A DNA stretch of 64,000 nucleotides from Diacronema lutheri (GCA_019448385.1 JAGTXO010000077.1:1-64000), one strand, 5' to 3'. Positions 17,212-26,083 are shown, numbered from the stretch's first letter. Notes: generated by a model from the sequence alone, not told the origin. Numbers and translations are program-made.

Positions 17212-18453
17212 ATGCCGGCAACAGGCGGCATGCCGCGATTCACGCTCGTGGCGTGTGCCGTGCTGGCGTCGAGGCCGGCGATTGTGCCCGGCGCCACGCC
17301 GTACGCGCGCACGCGCGTGCTGGCCGCAGCTTCGCTTCGGCGCGCCGCGCCGCGGATGCTCGGCGTGCGCGAGCGGCGGCGCCAGCTTGAGGCGCGGTTT
17401 GGCCGCGAGGCGGACGGGTCACACACGCCGCGCTCGGACGTGGAGTGGTTGGCGTTGTACACGGGCGCGCAGCGGTCGGGATTGATCTGCGGGTTTGGCA
17501 CCGTGAACCCCGTCGCCGCGCCGCGCAGGCTCGCCGTCGACGAGCTCGAGCGGCAGATTGGGCTTCCGACGAGCGCGCTGCGGCCGTCCAATTGCACCAA
17601 GCAGGTGGTCAGCCGGTGGGCGCTCGGGCCCGAGCGCAGCGCGCTCGTGAGCCAGTGGGCGCTCGGCTGCCAATGGGTGCTCCTCGCCCTTACCGCGTAC
17701 GCCGCCGTCTCGTGCGTGCTGCGCGACGGCGCGGGCATGCCTGCGCACGCCGCGCACTCATGGGGCATTCTGCTCCTCGTCGTCGAGCACGCGCTGCTCC
17801 GCTCGGCGCTGACGCGCGCGGCGGTGTCGCGGCTCAACCACGGGTACGAGCGCAAGCTTGCGAGCCACGAGGCGGGGCACATGCTTGCCGCATTTCTTCT
17901 CGGACTTCCAGTCACCGGGTACCAACTCCTCTGCCCGTCCGGCATGCCCAAAACCGTCTTCGTCCACCCGCGGCTGGGCGGTGAGGAGCGCGCGCCAGGC
18001 GGGCGCGTGGCGGACGACACGCTCGCGCGGCTGAGCGTTGTGCTCATGGCTGGCATTGCCGCCGAGGCCCTCGATTTTGGCCGCGCCGAGGGCGGCGCGT
18101 CGGACGACGCGATGCTCCGCGCGACCGCCGCGCGCGTGCGGCCCGAGTGGCGGCGCGCGCAGACGGCGCAGCTCGCGCTCTGGTCGGGCTGCGAGGCGGT
18201 GCACCTGCTGCGCGAGCACCGCACCGCGCACGCGCGCCTCGCCGACGCCATGTGCCGCCGCGCGCCGCTCGGCGCCTGCCTCGCGATCATCGCCGACGCG
18301 CTCGCGCCGGCGGCGTCGTGCGGCGGCGAGCTCGCGCGCGCGGCAGATGGCGCGGCCGAACCGGCGTTCGCGCCGGCGGTCGCGAGTGCGGTGGCTGGTG
18401 TTGCACGGCCGGGCGCTGACGACGGTCACAGCATGCCACAGGTCCGCACCTGA
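17212..18453 (+). CDS. M41 (FtsH-like) zinc metalloprotease without AAA domain, probably plastidic
   Basis: A 413-residue protein from the Met at 17212; the frame opens earlier at 17092, but the later start places a signal peptide (TLVACAVLASRPAIVPGA) at the N-terminus. Residues ~140-205 contain two hydrophobic helices (QWVLLALTAYAAVSCVL, GILLLVVEHALL). They are followed by HEAGH in a helix at about 219-223, the zinc site of M41 proteases, then FLLGLPVTGYQLL. A downstream helix has LSVVLMAGIAAEALDFG, where the third ligand usually lies. There is no AAA ATPase domain; plants and algae have similar stand-alone membrane proteins in the plastid. Proteolysis is likely but not certain. A run of about 23 C lies 13 bp after the stop. 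Confidence 0.7.
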   Translation: MPATGGMPRFTLVACAVLASRPAIVPGATPYARTRVLAAASLRRAAPRMLGVRERRRQLEARFGREADGSHTPRSDVEWLALYTGAQRSGLICGFGTVNPVAAPRRLAVDELERQIGLPTSALRPSNCTKQVVSRWALGPERSALVSQWALGCQWVLLALTAYAAVSCVLRDGAGMPAHAAHSWGILLLVVEHALLRSALTRAAVSRLNHGYERKLASHEAGHMLAAFLLGLPVTGYQLLCPSGMPKTVFVHPRLGGEERAPGGRVADDTLARLSVVLMAGIAAEALDFGRAEGGASDDAMLRATAARVRPEWRRAQTAQLALWSGCEAVHLLREHRTAHARLADAMCRRAPLGACLAIIADALAPAASCGGELARAADGAAEPAFAPAVASAVAGVARPGADDGHSMPQVRT

Positions 18454-18466
18454 GACAGCAGGAGGA

Positions 18467-18489
18467 CCCCCCCCCCCCCCCCCCCCCCC
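18467..18489. repeat. Poly-C tract, about 23 bases
   Basis: Homopolymer in the 120-bp gap between the convergent M41-like and receptor genes. Tracts of similar length occur at 464-487, 39237-39255 (G) and 43924-43946 (G), all outside confident exons. Confidence 0.85.
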
Positions 18490-18573
18490 AGCCCTCCCGG
18501 CCGTCCCGCCCCCCTGGGCCCTGGCCCCCTCTCCTGGACTGTGACGAGTGTTTTTTGTCGACATGGCGTCCAG

Positions 18574-21500
18574 TCAGACCATCTCAAGCGCGGACCGTGA
18601 ATCGCCAACAACGGCCATACCCGCCCGCCCTCGGCCGCAGTCGTGCGCGCGCGCGAGCGCCGTGGCGCCATCGGACGCCTCGAGCGGCGCGGCGCTGCAG
18701 GCGGCGAGCACCCCAAGGCGCACGTCGAGGCTGCTGCGGCAGGCCGCCGGCGGGAGGAGGGCCACGCTCATGGCAGCCGCGTCGGCCAACGCGTCGTCGA
18801 AGGCGTCCGACGCGCACGACGTGCCGCCAGGTGAGTGCGGCGGCACGTCGGCCGCAGTAGTGAGGGGCGCCCGTGCAATGAGGATGCCTGCCGCGCGCAT
18901 CTGCGCAAGCACGACGAGCTGGAAGACGCGCGCCGCGATCGGGTTGCCGTCGACGAGCAGCGCCGTAGGCCGGCCGAGCGACTCGGGCCGACCCTCGCAC
19001 GTGCGCGCGATCGCTGTGACTGCGGCGTCGTCGAGCGAGTTGTCGCGCACGTCGAGCTCGGCGAGGCCGCGCGCCGCCGCGACGATGTGCGCGAGCGGCG
19101 CGCCCGCCGTGCCGTCGAGCTCGCAGCCGCGCAGCCGGAGCGTGTGCAGCTGCTGAAAGTGCGCGTGCCCCGCGTGCGCCGCGATCGCGGCGACGCCCGA
19201 CGCGCCGATGTGCACGTTGTACGACAGGTCGAGCTCGCTGAGCCTGCGCAGGTGGCCGGCAAGCACGATGGCGGCCATGAGCTGCGGGATCGCCACGTCG
19301 TCCAGCAGGTTGCGCCGCAGCGAGAGCGCGCAGAGCGCATCGACGCGGTCGGACGAGCGCAGCGCGCTCGCGAGCAGCGGCACGTGCTGGCTCTCGAGCT
19401 GCTTGCCGTCGAGCACAAAGTTGATGCGGCCGTGCCGGCCGAGGCGCGCGGCCGCGAGGTCGAAGCGCGCCTTCTCCGCGAGCACGGACGACTGCACGAA
19501 CCAGCTGCGCACGTCGTCCTCGATTGCGCGGATGGCGAGCCGGTCCGACTCGTGCGTCACCTCGCCCTCGGACGGCATCTCGTCGAGCGAAAATTGCGCG
19601 CCGTCGGCGCGGCCGAGCGCGCGGCGCGCCCAGTGGGCGCCGCCCGCCGTCGTGAGCAGCGCGCGCATCTCTCGGCGCGGCGGGCTGATGCGCAGCCCGA
19701 GCGCGCGGAGCGCGCCACCTGCTTCGGCCGCGACGGACGAGAACGCGGCGCGCACGCGCGCCAGCGACGCCGAGCGGTCGGCCGACCGGTGCGGTCGCGT
19801 GCGCCCCTCAATGAGCGACGCGCGCGCAAGGGCGGACCTGCGCAGGCTGGGCCGCGACTTGTGCATGCCCACCGACGCGCCGTTGTGCTTCTCGCTCGGC
19901 ACGGCGGGCGGCTCGTTGGACGGCGCCACGTCGAGGTTGCCGACCGCAAAGACGGTCACCGCGCGGCGCGTCACCTCAGCGAGGCACGCGAACACGTAGA
20001 TCTCGCACCGGCACCACGCGCGCTCGCCGTAGTCGATCAAATCGATCGGGTGCGACGCGCGGTGCAAGGCTGCCATCGCTTCGTACGTCGGCTCGACGGG
20101 GATGAGCACGTACGTCGAGCGCGCGGCGTACGCAACGAGCGACGCGATGCCGCACGCCTGCTCGTGCGCGTCGTCCTGGTCGATGCACGCGTAGTCGATC
20201 CAGATTGCGGCCTCGTGCTCGGCGATGCCGTGCGCCGCGATCAGCTCGCGCATGCCCTCGCAGATGAGGGCATACTTGGTGTGGGACTCGTCGTCGGGCC
20301 TCTGCGTGAGCGCTGACCACCAGCGGTGGCTCACGAACACCACCTTGTCCGTCGGCCGGCGTTCGCGCCACACCCGCCAGCTGTGCCGCGGGATCTCACC
20401 ACACACCTGCCATGCGAGCCAGCCGACGACGAGCATCGGGCTCCGCTCGCGCGAGAGGATGCTGGCCTCCGCCTCCGCGGCGACCGCCCGCATCGCCGCG
20501 TCGAGGTCGACGCCGAGGCCGTTGTGGCGGTCGGCGAGCGCGGCGAGGCTCGCGTGGCTCGCGCTGTGGCTGCATCCGACACCGCGCGACTCGTCGGCGG
20601 GGCGCGCAGAGCCGACCGCGCTCCACGCGCTGTCGTCGGTCGCGCACGCGCTCGCGCTGGCCGCGCACGCGCTCACGTCGGCGATCCGCGCGTGGCCACG
20701 CGCGCCCTGCGCGCTGTCGGTGGCCGCACGCGCGCCCGCGCTCGGCCGCGGCTCGCGCCGCGGTGGCCGCCCGCACGCGCGCCAGAGCCGAGACACAATT
20801 TGGCCAACCTCGGCCGCCACGAGCCGCCACTCGGCGTGCACGTCCTCCTTCAGGCTGTAGAGCACGGCCGACACGACGCCCTGCACGTGCGCCCAGGTGC
20901 CCGTCGCCCACGTGAGGTACGCGCTCGTTTTGTCGTACGGCAGCTGCACCACCCACGAGACGAAGAAGGGCGCCCAGCAGACGATCATGACGAGGAAGAG
21001 GCGCGCGAAGAAGACGGCGAGGCCGTTAAACGTGCGCTCGTCGACCCCGGCCGGCGCCGCCACGGCCTCGCGCAAGTGTTTCACGTCGGGGGACTTGGAG
21101 CGCCCAGCGCTGGACGATCGCATGCGCCCGGCGCCGGACGATCGCATGCGTCCGCGCGTGGGCGCGCGAGACTCGGAGCGCTCGACGCTGGGCGGCCGCA
21201 TGTGCCCGCCTGTGTGTGCGGCGCACGCGCCCGGCCCGCCCGCCCCCTGCGCCGAGGTTGACTGCCGCGCGCCCCACGCCAGGTCCTGCACGGGCGCTCG
21301 CGCCGCGCGCCAGCGCCCGCCCGACGCGCCCGTGCGCATGGAGCAGACGCCCGGCCAGAAAATGGCCGTCGCAATGGCGAGCACGATCGACGCGGGCGCG
21401 AGCGCGACGACGCCGAACACGACAGCGAGGAACACGACCTGCGACTGCGCATCGTACGGCACGGGAAGGCAGTTGAGGCCGCGCACGGCCGACGAGCGCA

Positions 21501-22161
21501 GAGGTAGATCGGGCCAGACCCGGTAGCCGAACGCGGGCAGCCAGCTGAAGGCGGCGACGAGCGTGTACGTGACCGCGAGCCGTGCATACACGGCGCGCAC
21601 GCTCGGCGGCGCGTAGGTGACGCACCGGCGCGCGCACGACGACGCGCGGTAGAGCTCGGCCGTGATAAGCACGTTGACCCACATCGAGCCGGCCGAGCCG
21701 AAGACCGTGTACCAAGACTGGAAATCGCACATCCAGTCGCCGTGGAAAAGGCCCTCGCCGTCGTACCAGCGGCCGTGGAGCGCGTGCAGGCCGCACGTGC
21801 AGAAGCACAGCGCCGCGAAGACAAAGTCGGGGATCGCGAGGCCGACAATGAAGTGGTTGTACGCGCTCGTGCGCAGCCGGCGGCGTGAGAGGACGAGGAC
21901 GATGACTGCGAGGGAGACGACCGCCGTCGCCGCCGTCGTGACGGCCCAGCTGCGCCAAAAGCCAACGGCCGCCTCGTCCGCGATGGGCACGCGGATGAGC
22001 GCAAACGCCGCCTCCCTCGCGTCGTGCCCATGGCCGCGCGCCGCTGCGGCGAGCGCGCGCGCGTCAGCATCGAGCGGGCGGAACGGCATCTCAAGCTCCA
22101 CGTCTGTGGGTGTCAACTCCCAGACGTCCGCGTCAAGTTGCACACGCGAGCTTTCATTCAT
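18574..22161 (-). CDS. Seven-helix GPCR-like receptor fused to a TIR/HET-like domain and LRRs
   Basis: One uninterrupted 1195-residue frame with three modules. (1) Residues ~70-436 are a seven-helix receptor of rhodopsin type: TM1 71-92, TM2 101-124 with AIPDF, TM3 146-171 preceded by Cys145 and ending AELYR where DRY is usual, Cys231 in the second outer loop as disulfide partner, TM5 241-268, TM6 382-407 with the CWAP turn, TM7 416-436. A Ser/Arg-rich loop joins TM5 and TM6. (2) Residues ~606-740 are a TIR/HET-like domain: VVFVSHRWW, then IWIDYACIDQDD, then AWCRCE. (3) Residues ~930-1080 are RNI-type leucine-rich repeats (LCALSLRRNLLDD, LSELDLSYN, LHTLRLRGCELD, LAELDVRDNSLDD). The order suggests a surface receptor with an internal signalling or NADase-type domain. 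Ligand and activity are unknown. The three-part architecture is not one I recall. Confidence 0.85.
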   Translation of the reverse strand: MNESSRVQLDADVWELTPTDVELEMPFRPLDADARALAAAARGHGHDAREAAFALIRVPIADEAAVGFWRSWAVTTAATAVVSLAVIVLVLSRRRLRTSAYNHFIVGLAIPDFVFAALCFCTCGLHALHGRWYDGEGLFHGDWMCDFQSWYTVFGSAGSMWVNVLITAELYRASSCARRCVTYAPPSVRAVYARLAVTYTLVAAFSWLPAFGYRVWPDLPLRSSAVRGLNCLPVPYDAQSQVVFLAVVFGVVALAPASIVLAIATAIFWPGVCSMRTGASGGRWRAARAPVQDLAWGARQSTSAQGAGGPGACAAHTGGHMRPPSVERSESRAPTRGRMRSSGAGRMRSSSAGRSKSPDVKHLREAVAAPAGVDERTFNGLAVFFARLFLVMIVCWAPFFVSWVVQLPYDKTSAYLTWATGTWAHVQGVVSAVLYSLKEDVHAEWRLVAAEVGQIVSRLWRACGRPPRREPRPSAGARAATDSAQGARGHARIADVSACAASASACATDDSAWSAVGSARPADESRGVGCSHSASHASLAALADRHNGLGVDLDAAMRAVAAEAEASILSRERSPMLVVGWLAWQVCGEIPRHSWRVWRERRPTDKVVFVSHRWWSALTQRPDDESHTKYALICEGMRELIAAHGIAEHEAAIWIDYACIDQDDAHEQACGIASLVAYAARSTYVLIPVEPTYEAMAALHRASHPIDLIDYGERAWCRCEIYVFACLAEVTRRAVTVFAVGNLDVAPSNEPPAVPSEKHNGASVGMHKSRPSLRRSALARASLIEGRTRPHRSADRSASLARVRAAFSSVAAEAGGALRALGLRISPPRREMRALLTTAGGAHWARRALGRADGAQFSLDEMPSEGEVTHESDRLAIRAIEDDVRSWFVQSSVLAEKARFDLAAARLGRHGRINFVLDGKQLESQHVPLLASALRSSDRVDALCALSLRRNLLDDVAIPQLMAAIVLAGHLRRLSELDLSYNVHIGASGVAAIAAHAGHAHFQQLHTLRLRGCELDGTAGAPLAHIVAAARGLAELDVRDNSLDDAAVTAIARTCEGRPESLGRPTALLVDGNPIAARVFQLVVLAQMRAAGILIARAPLTTAADVPPHSPGGTSCASDAFDDALADAAAMSVALLPPAACRSSLDVRLGVLAACSAAPLEASDGATALARAHDCGRGRAGMAVVGDSRSALEMV

Positions 22162-22383
22162 CGAAAAAGCAGAAGCAGTTGTGTATGCGGATGTCTCAGC
22201 AATTATGGGGATCCCGGACGTGAGTGCGCAAGACGGCTTGTCTCAAATTTACAGCAAAACCAGGGTTGTCACGTCTTGTCAGTTGTGTGTCCCGGACGTG
22301 AGTGCGCAAGTCGGAATGACGCAATCGACTGGTCGCTACGTGTTCCTGTCTCTCCGCGCCTCTCGGCGCGCAACTCCTGTCCC
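22162..22383. promoter_or_regulatory. Upstream region of the receptor gene with a 21-bp direct repeat
   Basis: A 222-bp gap upstream of the receptor start and downstream of the next minus-strand gene. It holds two exact 21-bp copies (core CCCGGACGTGAGTGCGCAA) at 22212-22232 and 22290-22310, 78 bp apart in the same orientation. AT-richer sequence lies around 22160-22200 and 22240-22290. The repeats look like cis-elements or the trace of a small duplication. Confidence 0.5.
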
Positions 22384-23134
22384 TCACTTGCCGCCAAAGA
22401 GGCCGCTGAAAAAGTTGCCCGGCTTCTTCGCGGGCTCAGGCGCGGGCGCGGCCTTCTGCTGCTTCGGCGCGCCGCCAAAGCGGAAGTTCAGGCCGCCCTT
22501 GGGGGGCGTGGACGCGGGCGCGGCCTTCTGCTGCTTCGGCGCGGCGCCAAAGCGGAAGCCGCCCGCCGCGCCCGAGATTCGCGCGGACGCCTCGCGCTGC
22601 CGCTTGAGCTCGGCCTCCTTCTCCTTGAGCATCTGCTCGTACTCCTTGGATTGGCGGTAAGAGGAGCGGCCGCCCTCGGCGCGCACATAGTTGTTCTTGT
22701 TGCCCGTCTCCTTGTCCGGGAAGCGGTACGCCTTCTTGTCGCCCATCGCCTTGGCCTCGTCCGCCGCGCGGAAGTCGAGCACGCGCGAGCGGAACGTGGT
22801 CACGCCGTTCACGGCGAGGTTCTTGCCTTGCGACTGCGCGCGCTCCTTGGCCTTGAGCTGCTCGTACTGCTCCTTGCTCATCCCCGAAGGCACGTCTGGC
22901 ACACGTGCGCGCGTGCGTCCGCCCATGCGCGCCGCGCGCGCCCGTCGGCAAAGCGCGGACGCGCGGACGCGCGGACGCGCGGCGGTGGGCGCGCGGCCGT
23001 CGCTGGCCGCGGCGCGGCGCACAGCCCATCGTAGCGCGTGCCCTCGACGCGCACGTCGCCGGCGACGCCGCCTGCCTTCCGCCGAGCGGGCCGTTCACGA
23101 AGCCGGCCGCGAGCAGCACCGCGACGATGGCCAT
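22384..23134 (-). CDS. Small protein with signal-type leader and FRFG-APKQQKAA repeats
   Basis: Two exons, 23134-23023 and 22895-22384, give 207 residues; the GTGCGC...CCAG intron of 127 nt joins in phase at ATMG|Y|VPSGMSKEQ. The leader MAIVAVLLAAGFVNG is hydrophobic, so the protein probably enters the secretory or plastid route. The body is a charged helical region (GMSKEQYEQLKAKERAQ), a conserved-looking middle (NGVTTFRSRVLDFRAADEAKAMG, given here in part only: TTFRSRVLDFRAADEA), a coiled coil (QSKEYEQMLKEKEAELKRQR), then two imperfect repeats (FRFGAAPKQQKAAPA, FRFGGAPKQQKAAPA), and it ends FFSGLFGGK. It resembles short plastid proteins of unknown function in red-lineage algae, from memory only. 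It is divergent from the gene at 23240 over an AT-rich spacer. Confidence 0.6.
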
Positions 23135-23239
23135 GATGGTGGAAGATTCGAGAAGGTTGGGCGCCGACGAACACGAAACACGGAAACAGTGACGCTATTA
23201 TACTTTATACTTTTGTATGATATTTTAACATATTTTTCC
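23135..23239. promoter_or_regulatory. AT-rich bidirectional promoter island
   Basis: 105 bp between two divergent starts. The part at about 23180-23238 is almost pure AT for its surroundings (ATTATACTTTATAC, TATTTTAACATATTTTTCC) and includes TATA-like strings for either direction. Confidence 0.5.
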
Positions 23240-24052
23240 ATGGCGGGCACCAGCACAAGGTTGTCTGCCGCGGCGTGCCTCCTCGCCGTCGCGTCGGCCC
23301 TTCCGAGACCAACGTCGCACATAACCGGGCTTGCCCCGTCGTGGCGCGCCGATCGTCCTCGCCAGCACCTGATGGACATCCCCAAGCGCGTGCGGAAGCG
23401 CCTCACGTTCACGACAGCCGACGGCGGGCACACTGTGCACGTCGTCAAGAGCGAGAACGAGAGCGTGCAGCACGTGCTGATGAAGGCGCTGCTGTGGGCG
23501 ATGCACGCGGACGCTTATCCGGCCGTCCAGATCGAGCGCGAAATCGGCGACCGCTACACGCCCGACTGCGTCTCGCTCGACGCCACGTCAGGCGAGCCGC
23601 TCTTTTGGGGCGAGTGCGGGCGCGTCGAGCTAAGCAAGGTCGCGTCAATCGTCGAGCGCTTCCAGCTAGCGCACGTGGTGATTGCCAAGTGGGGCATCAA
23701 CCCGGTGGGCTACGCCGCACAGCTCGCGCGCGTCGTCGCCGACGGCCGCGTGGACACGCCGGACCCCCAGATCGCGCCGCATCTCGCCCTTGACGCGCCG
23801 CGCAAAGGCGCTGGCCCAGGTGCTGTCGAGGTGGTTTCCGTGCCTGAGGACAGCGAGGCGCGTTTCTTCGCGCCGCTCGACCATGCCGGATCGGGCAGCA
23901 CCTACGTCGTCACGCCCGACCGCTCGCAGCTCCAGTGGGTGCGCGTCTGGCCGGACGTTGGCGCGGCAGCGGCCGCAGGCGTGTCGCCCGCGGGCCGCGC
24001 ATCGTCCACCGCCTCCTCCAACGCGCGGCCGTCGCATCGAGGCGACGAGTAA
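23240..24052 (+). CDS. YaeQ-like / PD-(D/E)XK-fold protein with leader peptide
   Basis: A 270-residue single-exon protein. After a signal-like leader (LSAAACLLAVASALPRP), residues ~50-160 resemble the bacterial YaeQ family: a strand pair (RLTFTTADGGHTVHVVKS), the helix ESVQHVLMKALLWAMHAD, IEREIGDRYTPDCVSLD, then PLFWGECGRVELSKVASIV and AHVVIAKWG. In YaeQ the same layout (D ... W..vG ... k) is a PD-(D/E)XK-like core, with Asp and Glu/Cys positions here at CVSLD and GEC. Nuclease activity has not been shown for YaeQ, so I assign the fold only. The leader suggests organelle targeting. The start is fixed by the AT-rich promoter ending 1 bp before the ATG. Confidence 0.5.
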   Translation: MAGTSTRLSAAACLLAVASALPRPTSHITGLAPSWRADRPRQHLMDIPKRVRKRLTFTTADGGHTVHVVKSENESVQHVLMKALLWAMHADAYPAVQIEREIGDRYTPDCVSLDATSGEPLFWGECGRVELSKVASIVERFQLAHVVIAKWGINPVGYAAQLARVVADGRVDTPDPQIAPHLALDAPRKGAGPGAVEVVSVPEDSEARFFAPLDHAGSGSTYVVTPDRSQLQWVRVWPDVGAAAAAGVSPAGRASSTASSNARPSHRGDE

Positions 24053-24113
24053 ACAGATTTTTAAAAATGGCTCGGCAAGCGAAAACAGCTGCCGGTCGAG
24101 GTGTTCCCCCCAC

Positions 24114-25169
24114 ATGCGCGCTGCACGGCTGCTCACGCTTGCCGCGCTCGTCGAGGCGCGCGGCGGGGGCGGTGCGCGCTCCTTCGCGCCGTGCGCGTCG
24201 CGCGCGCTGCGCCGCGCGTTGCCGTCGCGCATGCTGCTGCCCGACGACGCAGCCGTGGCAGCCGACGCCGCCGCACGTACGGCGGCCGCCGCCGCCGTCG
24301 CCGCACCGGGCGCGATGGTGGTGCCGGGCGTGAGCGCGGGCGCGGCGCCGTGGGTGGCGCTCGGCATTGCGCTGCCCACGCTCGCCGTCCTCCGCGCTGT
24401 CGCCGCCGACGCTCGCGCCATCGGCTGGGAGCGCGCGCGCCCTCGCCGCTTCCTCATCCGGTGGTGCGCGCCGCGCGCCGCGCGCTATGAGCTGCCAACG
24501 GGCGGGAGCGCGCTGATGGTGGCGGGCGAGGGGAACGCCGAGGCCTTCTCGTCGCTACAGGAGTGCCTCGCCCTCGGCCGCCAGCTCGAGCGCACGTTTG
24601 CCCGCGCCGGCGGCGCCAGCACGCGCGGCGCGACCGTCGCGCTCCGCTTTGACGCGGCAGGCAACCCGCTGCCCGCGGCTATGCGCGGCGCCGACGGCGC
24701 CGGCGCCGGCGTGAGTGGGCCGCCGCGCGCGCGCGCGCCGACCGGCCCGCCACTCTCCTACCGCATCTACGAGGTGCGGCAGGCGGTCGAGGGCGTGCGC
24801 GCGGGCGAAGGCGACGACAGCGGCGGAACGACCGCCCTTGTCGTGCGCGGCAGCTTTCCAAAGGCGGTCAATGCGCGCGGCAGCCACGTGCGCGCGTCCG
24901 CCGACGCCGCGCGCGTCTCGCGCGACCCGCTCAGCGCCGACTCGCTCGGCGACGCGTGGCGCGAGGTCTTCGAATCCTACTCGACGGAACTTGATGACGA
25001 ATGGCTCCGTTTCAGACAATCACTCATGGAGGTGGGCGGCAGCCGGCTGCGCGTGGTGCGCGACGACGGCGAGGATGGCGAGGATGAGGACGACGACACG
25101 AACAGCGACGGTGGCGACGGCGACGGTGGCGACGGCGATGGCGGCGTGGGGTCGAGAGCGCGGCGGTAG
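24114..25169 (+). CDS. Unknown plastid-type membrane protein with acidic tail
   Basis: A 351-residue protein, not recognised. The N-terminus is a signal peptide (MRAARLLTLAALVEARG) followed by RSFAPCASRALRRALPSR, again like a signal/transit junction with Phe-Ala-Pro. A hydrophobic helix lies at about 85-105 (WVALGIALPTLAVLRAVAA). The middle holds well-balanced sequence (RYELPTGGSALMVAGEGN, AFSSLQECLALGRQLE, SYRIYEVRQAVEGVR, TALVVRGSFPKAVNARGSH, EVFESYSTELDDEWLRFRQ). The last 45 residues are Asp/Gly-rich. It may be a plastid envelope or thylakoid protein. Transcribed in the same direction as the YaeQ-like gene, 61 bp downstream of it. Confidence 0.55.
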   Translation: MRAARLLTLAALVEARGGGGARSFAPCASRALRRALPSRMLLPDDAAVAADAAARTAAAAAVAAPGAMVVPGVSAGAAPWVALGIALPTLAVLRAVAADARAIGWERARPRRFLIRWCAPRAARYELPTGGSALMVAGEGNAEAFSSLQECLALGRQLERTFARAGGASTRGATVALRFDAAGNPLPAAMRGADGAGAGVSGPPRARAPTGPPLSYRIYEVRQAVEGVRAGEGDDSGGTTALVVRGSFPKAVNARGSHVRASADAARVSRDPLSADSLGDAWREVFESYSTELDDEWLRFRQSLMEVGGSRLRVVRDDGEDGEDEDDDTNSDGGDGDGGDGDGGVGSRARR

Positions 25170-25345
25170 CTCCGGGCGCGCTGCGCGTCGATGGAGCTCG
25201 GCGCCTGCTGCACGACCGCGCCACTCGCACAGAGCGCACAGAGCGCTGTGCAGTGGCGCACTGCACAGCGGCACCGCAAATTGCAGCGCGGGCGTGCGCT
25301 CGCGCGATCGTCGGTGCGCGTGGCCTGCACGAGCTCGAAGAGGCC

Positions 25346-25920
25346 TCACATGCTCGTGAGGCGAACCGGCGTGGCCCACGGGTCGAGCACGAGCACAAGC
25401 ACGACGCGCCGAACCGCGTTGGAGAGCGTCCCCGTCGTGAAGAGCGCGTCGACGCCAAAGCTGGCGACGAACACGGCGTCCGCATCGCACACGGCCACGA
25501 GCAATTTCCTGCAAACACCGTCTCCCCGCCCGTGTCTGCGCGCGTTTTTTTTTTAAAAAAAAAATATACACGCGCGGCACTGTGGCGGTCGGTGCGCTCG
25601 TCTGGCTGCTGATGGAGAAGCGAGGGGATAAGACGATGGTCACGTGCCGCGCCCGTGTTCGTGTCGACCGCGCTCACCGTCATGTCGCGTAGTGCTGCCT
25701 GATGCGGCGCTGCGGAAGCGAACGCCAGCGGGCAGCCAGAGGCCAAGTCCCAGTCAGCCGCGTCGGGCTGCACGAGCGGCGCGTCGGTCGAGAGGGGTGC
25801 AGTGCTCGTGTTGCCCGACGGCCGCGCACAGCGTTCCTCGGAGTTGGGTCTGGCTACCCGCTTGCCGCCATCGTCCGGCGTGTGCACTTCAAAGGTGCGA
25901 CGGACGTCATGACTCAACAT
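25346..25920 (-). CDS. Possible two-exon gene of unknown function
   Basis: Low confidence. A minus-strand frame from the ATG at 25920 (MLSHDVRRTFEVHTPDDGG) stays balanced in composition for ~115 residues to about 25570. Past a T/A-rich stretch (poly-T/poly-A at 25547-25566) and a TTTGCAG acceptor, a final exon at 25508-25346 reads KLLVAVCDADAVFVASFGVD and ends in a TGA after ...RLTSM. This exon is hydrophobic and natural-looking. I could not find a donor giving the correct phase between the two parts, so they may be separate or the structure wrong. It would overlap the 3' flank of the preceding gene. No family recognised. Confidence 0.25.
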
Positions 25921-25953
25921 TCGTCTGTGCACTTGTTCAAAACTCGAGATTTG

Positions 25954-26076
25954 CGCACGAATCTCGAGACTCGTCGACCAGTCTCGATATTCGTACAAGA
26001 CTCGTCGACCAGTGTCGAGATTCGTACAAGAGTGTACGAATATCGAGACTGGTCGACGAGTCTCGAGATTCGTGCG
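25954..26076. repeat. Fold-back: perfect 44-bp inverted repeat, 35-nt loop
   Basis: Arms 25954-25997 and 26033-26076 are exact reverse complements. The 35-nt loop carries another diverged copy of the same motif family (ACTCGTCGACCAGT ... GATTCGTACA). The structure ends 7 bp before the left terminal repeat of the transposon. It is built from short SalI/XhoI-like palindromes (GTCGAC, CTCGAG). Confidence 0.9.
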
Positions 26077-26083
26077 TTCCTCG

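Noticed and set aside
18835-20316. Long plus-strand frame opposite the receptor fusion
   Set aside because: Arg/Val/Glu-rich shadow of the TIR/HET and LRR coding sequence, no recognisable domain.
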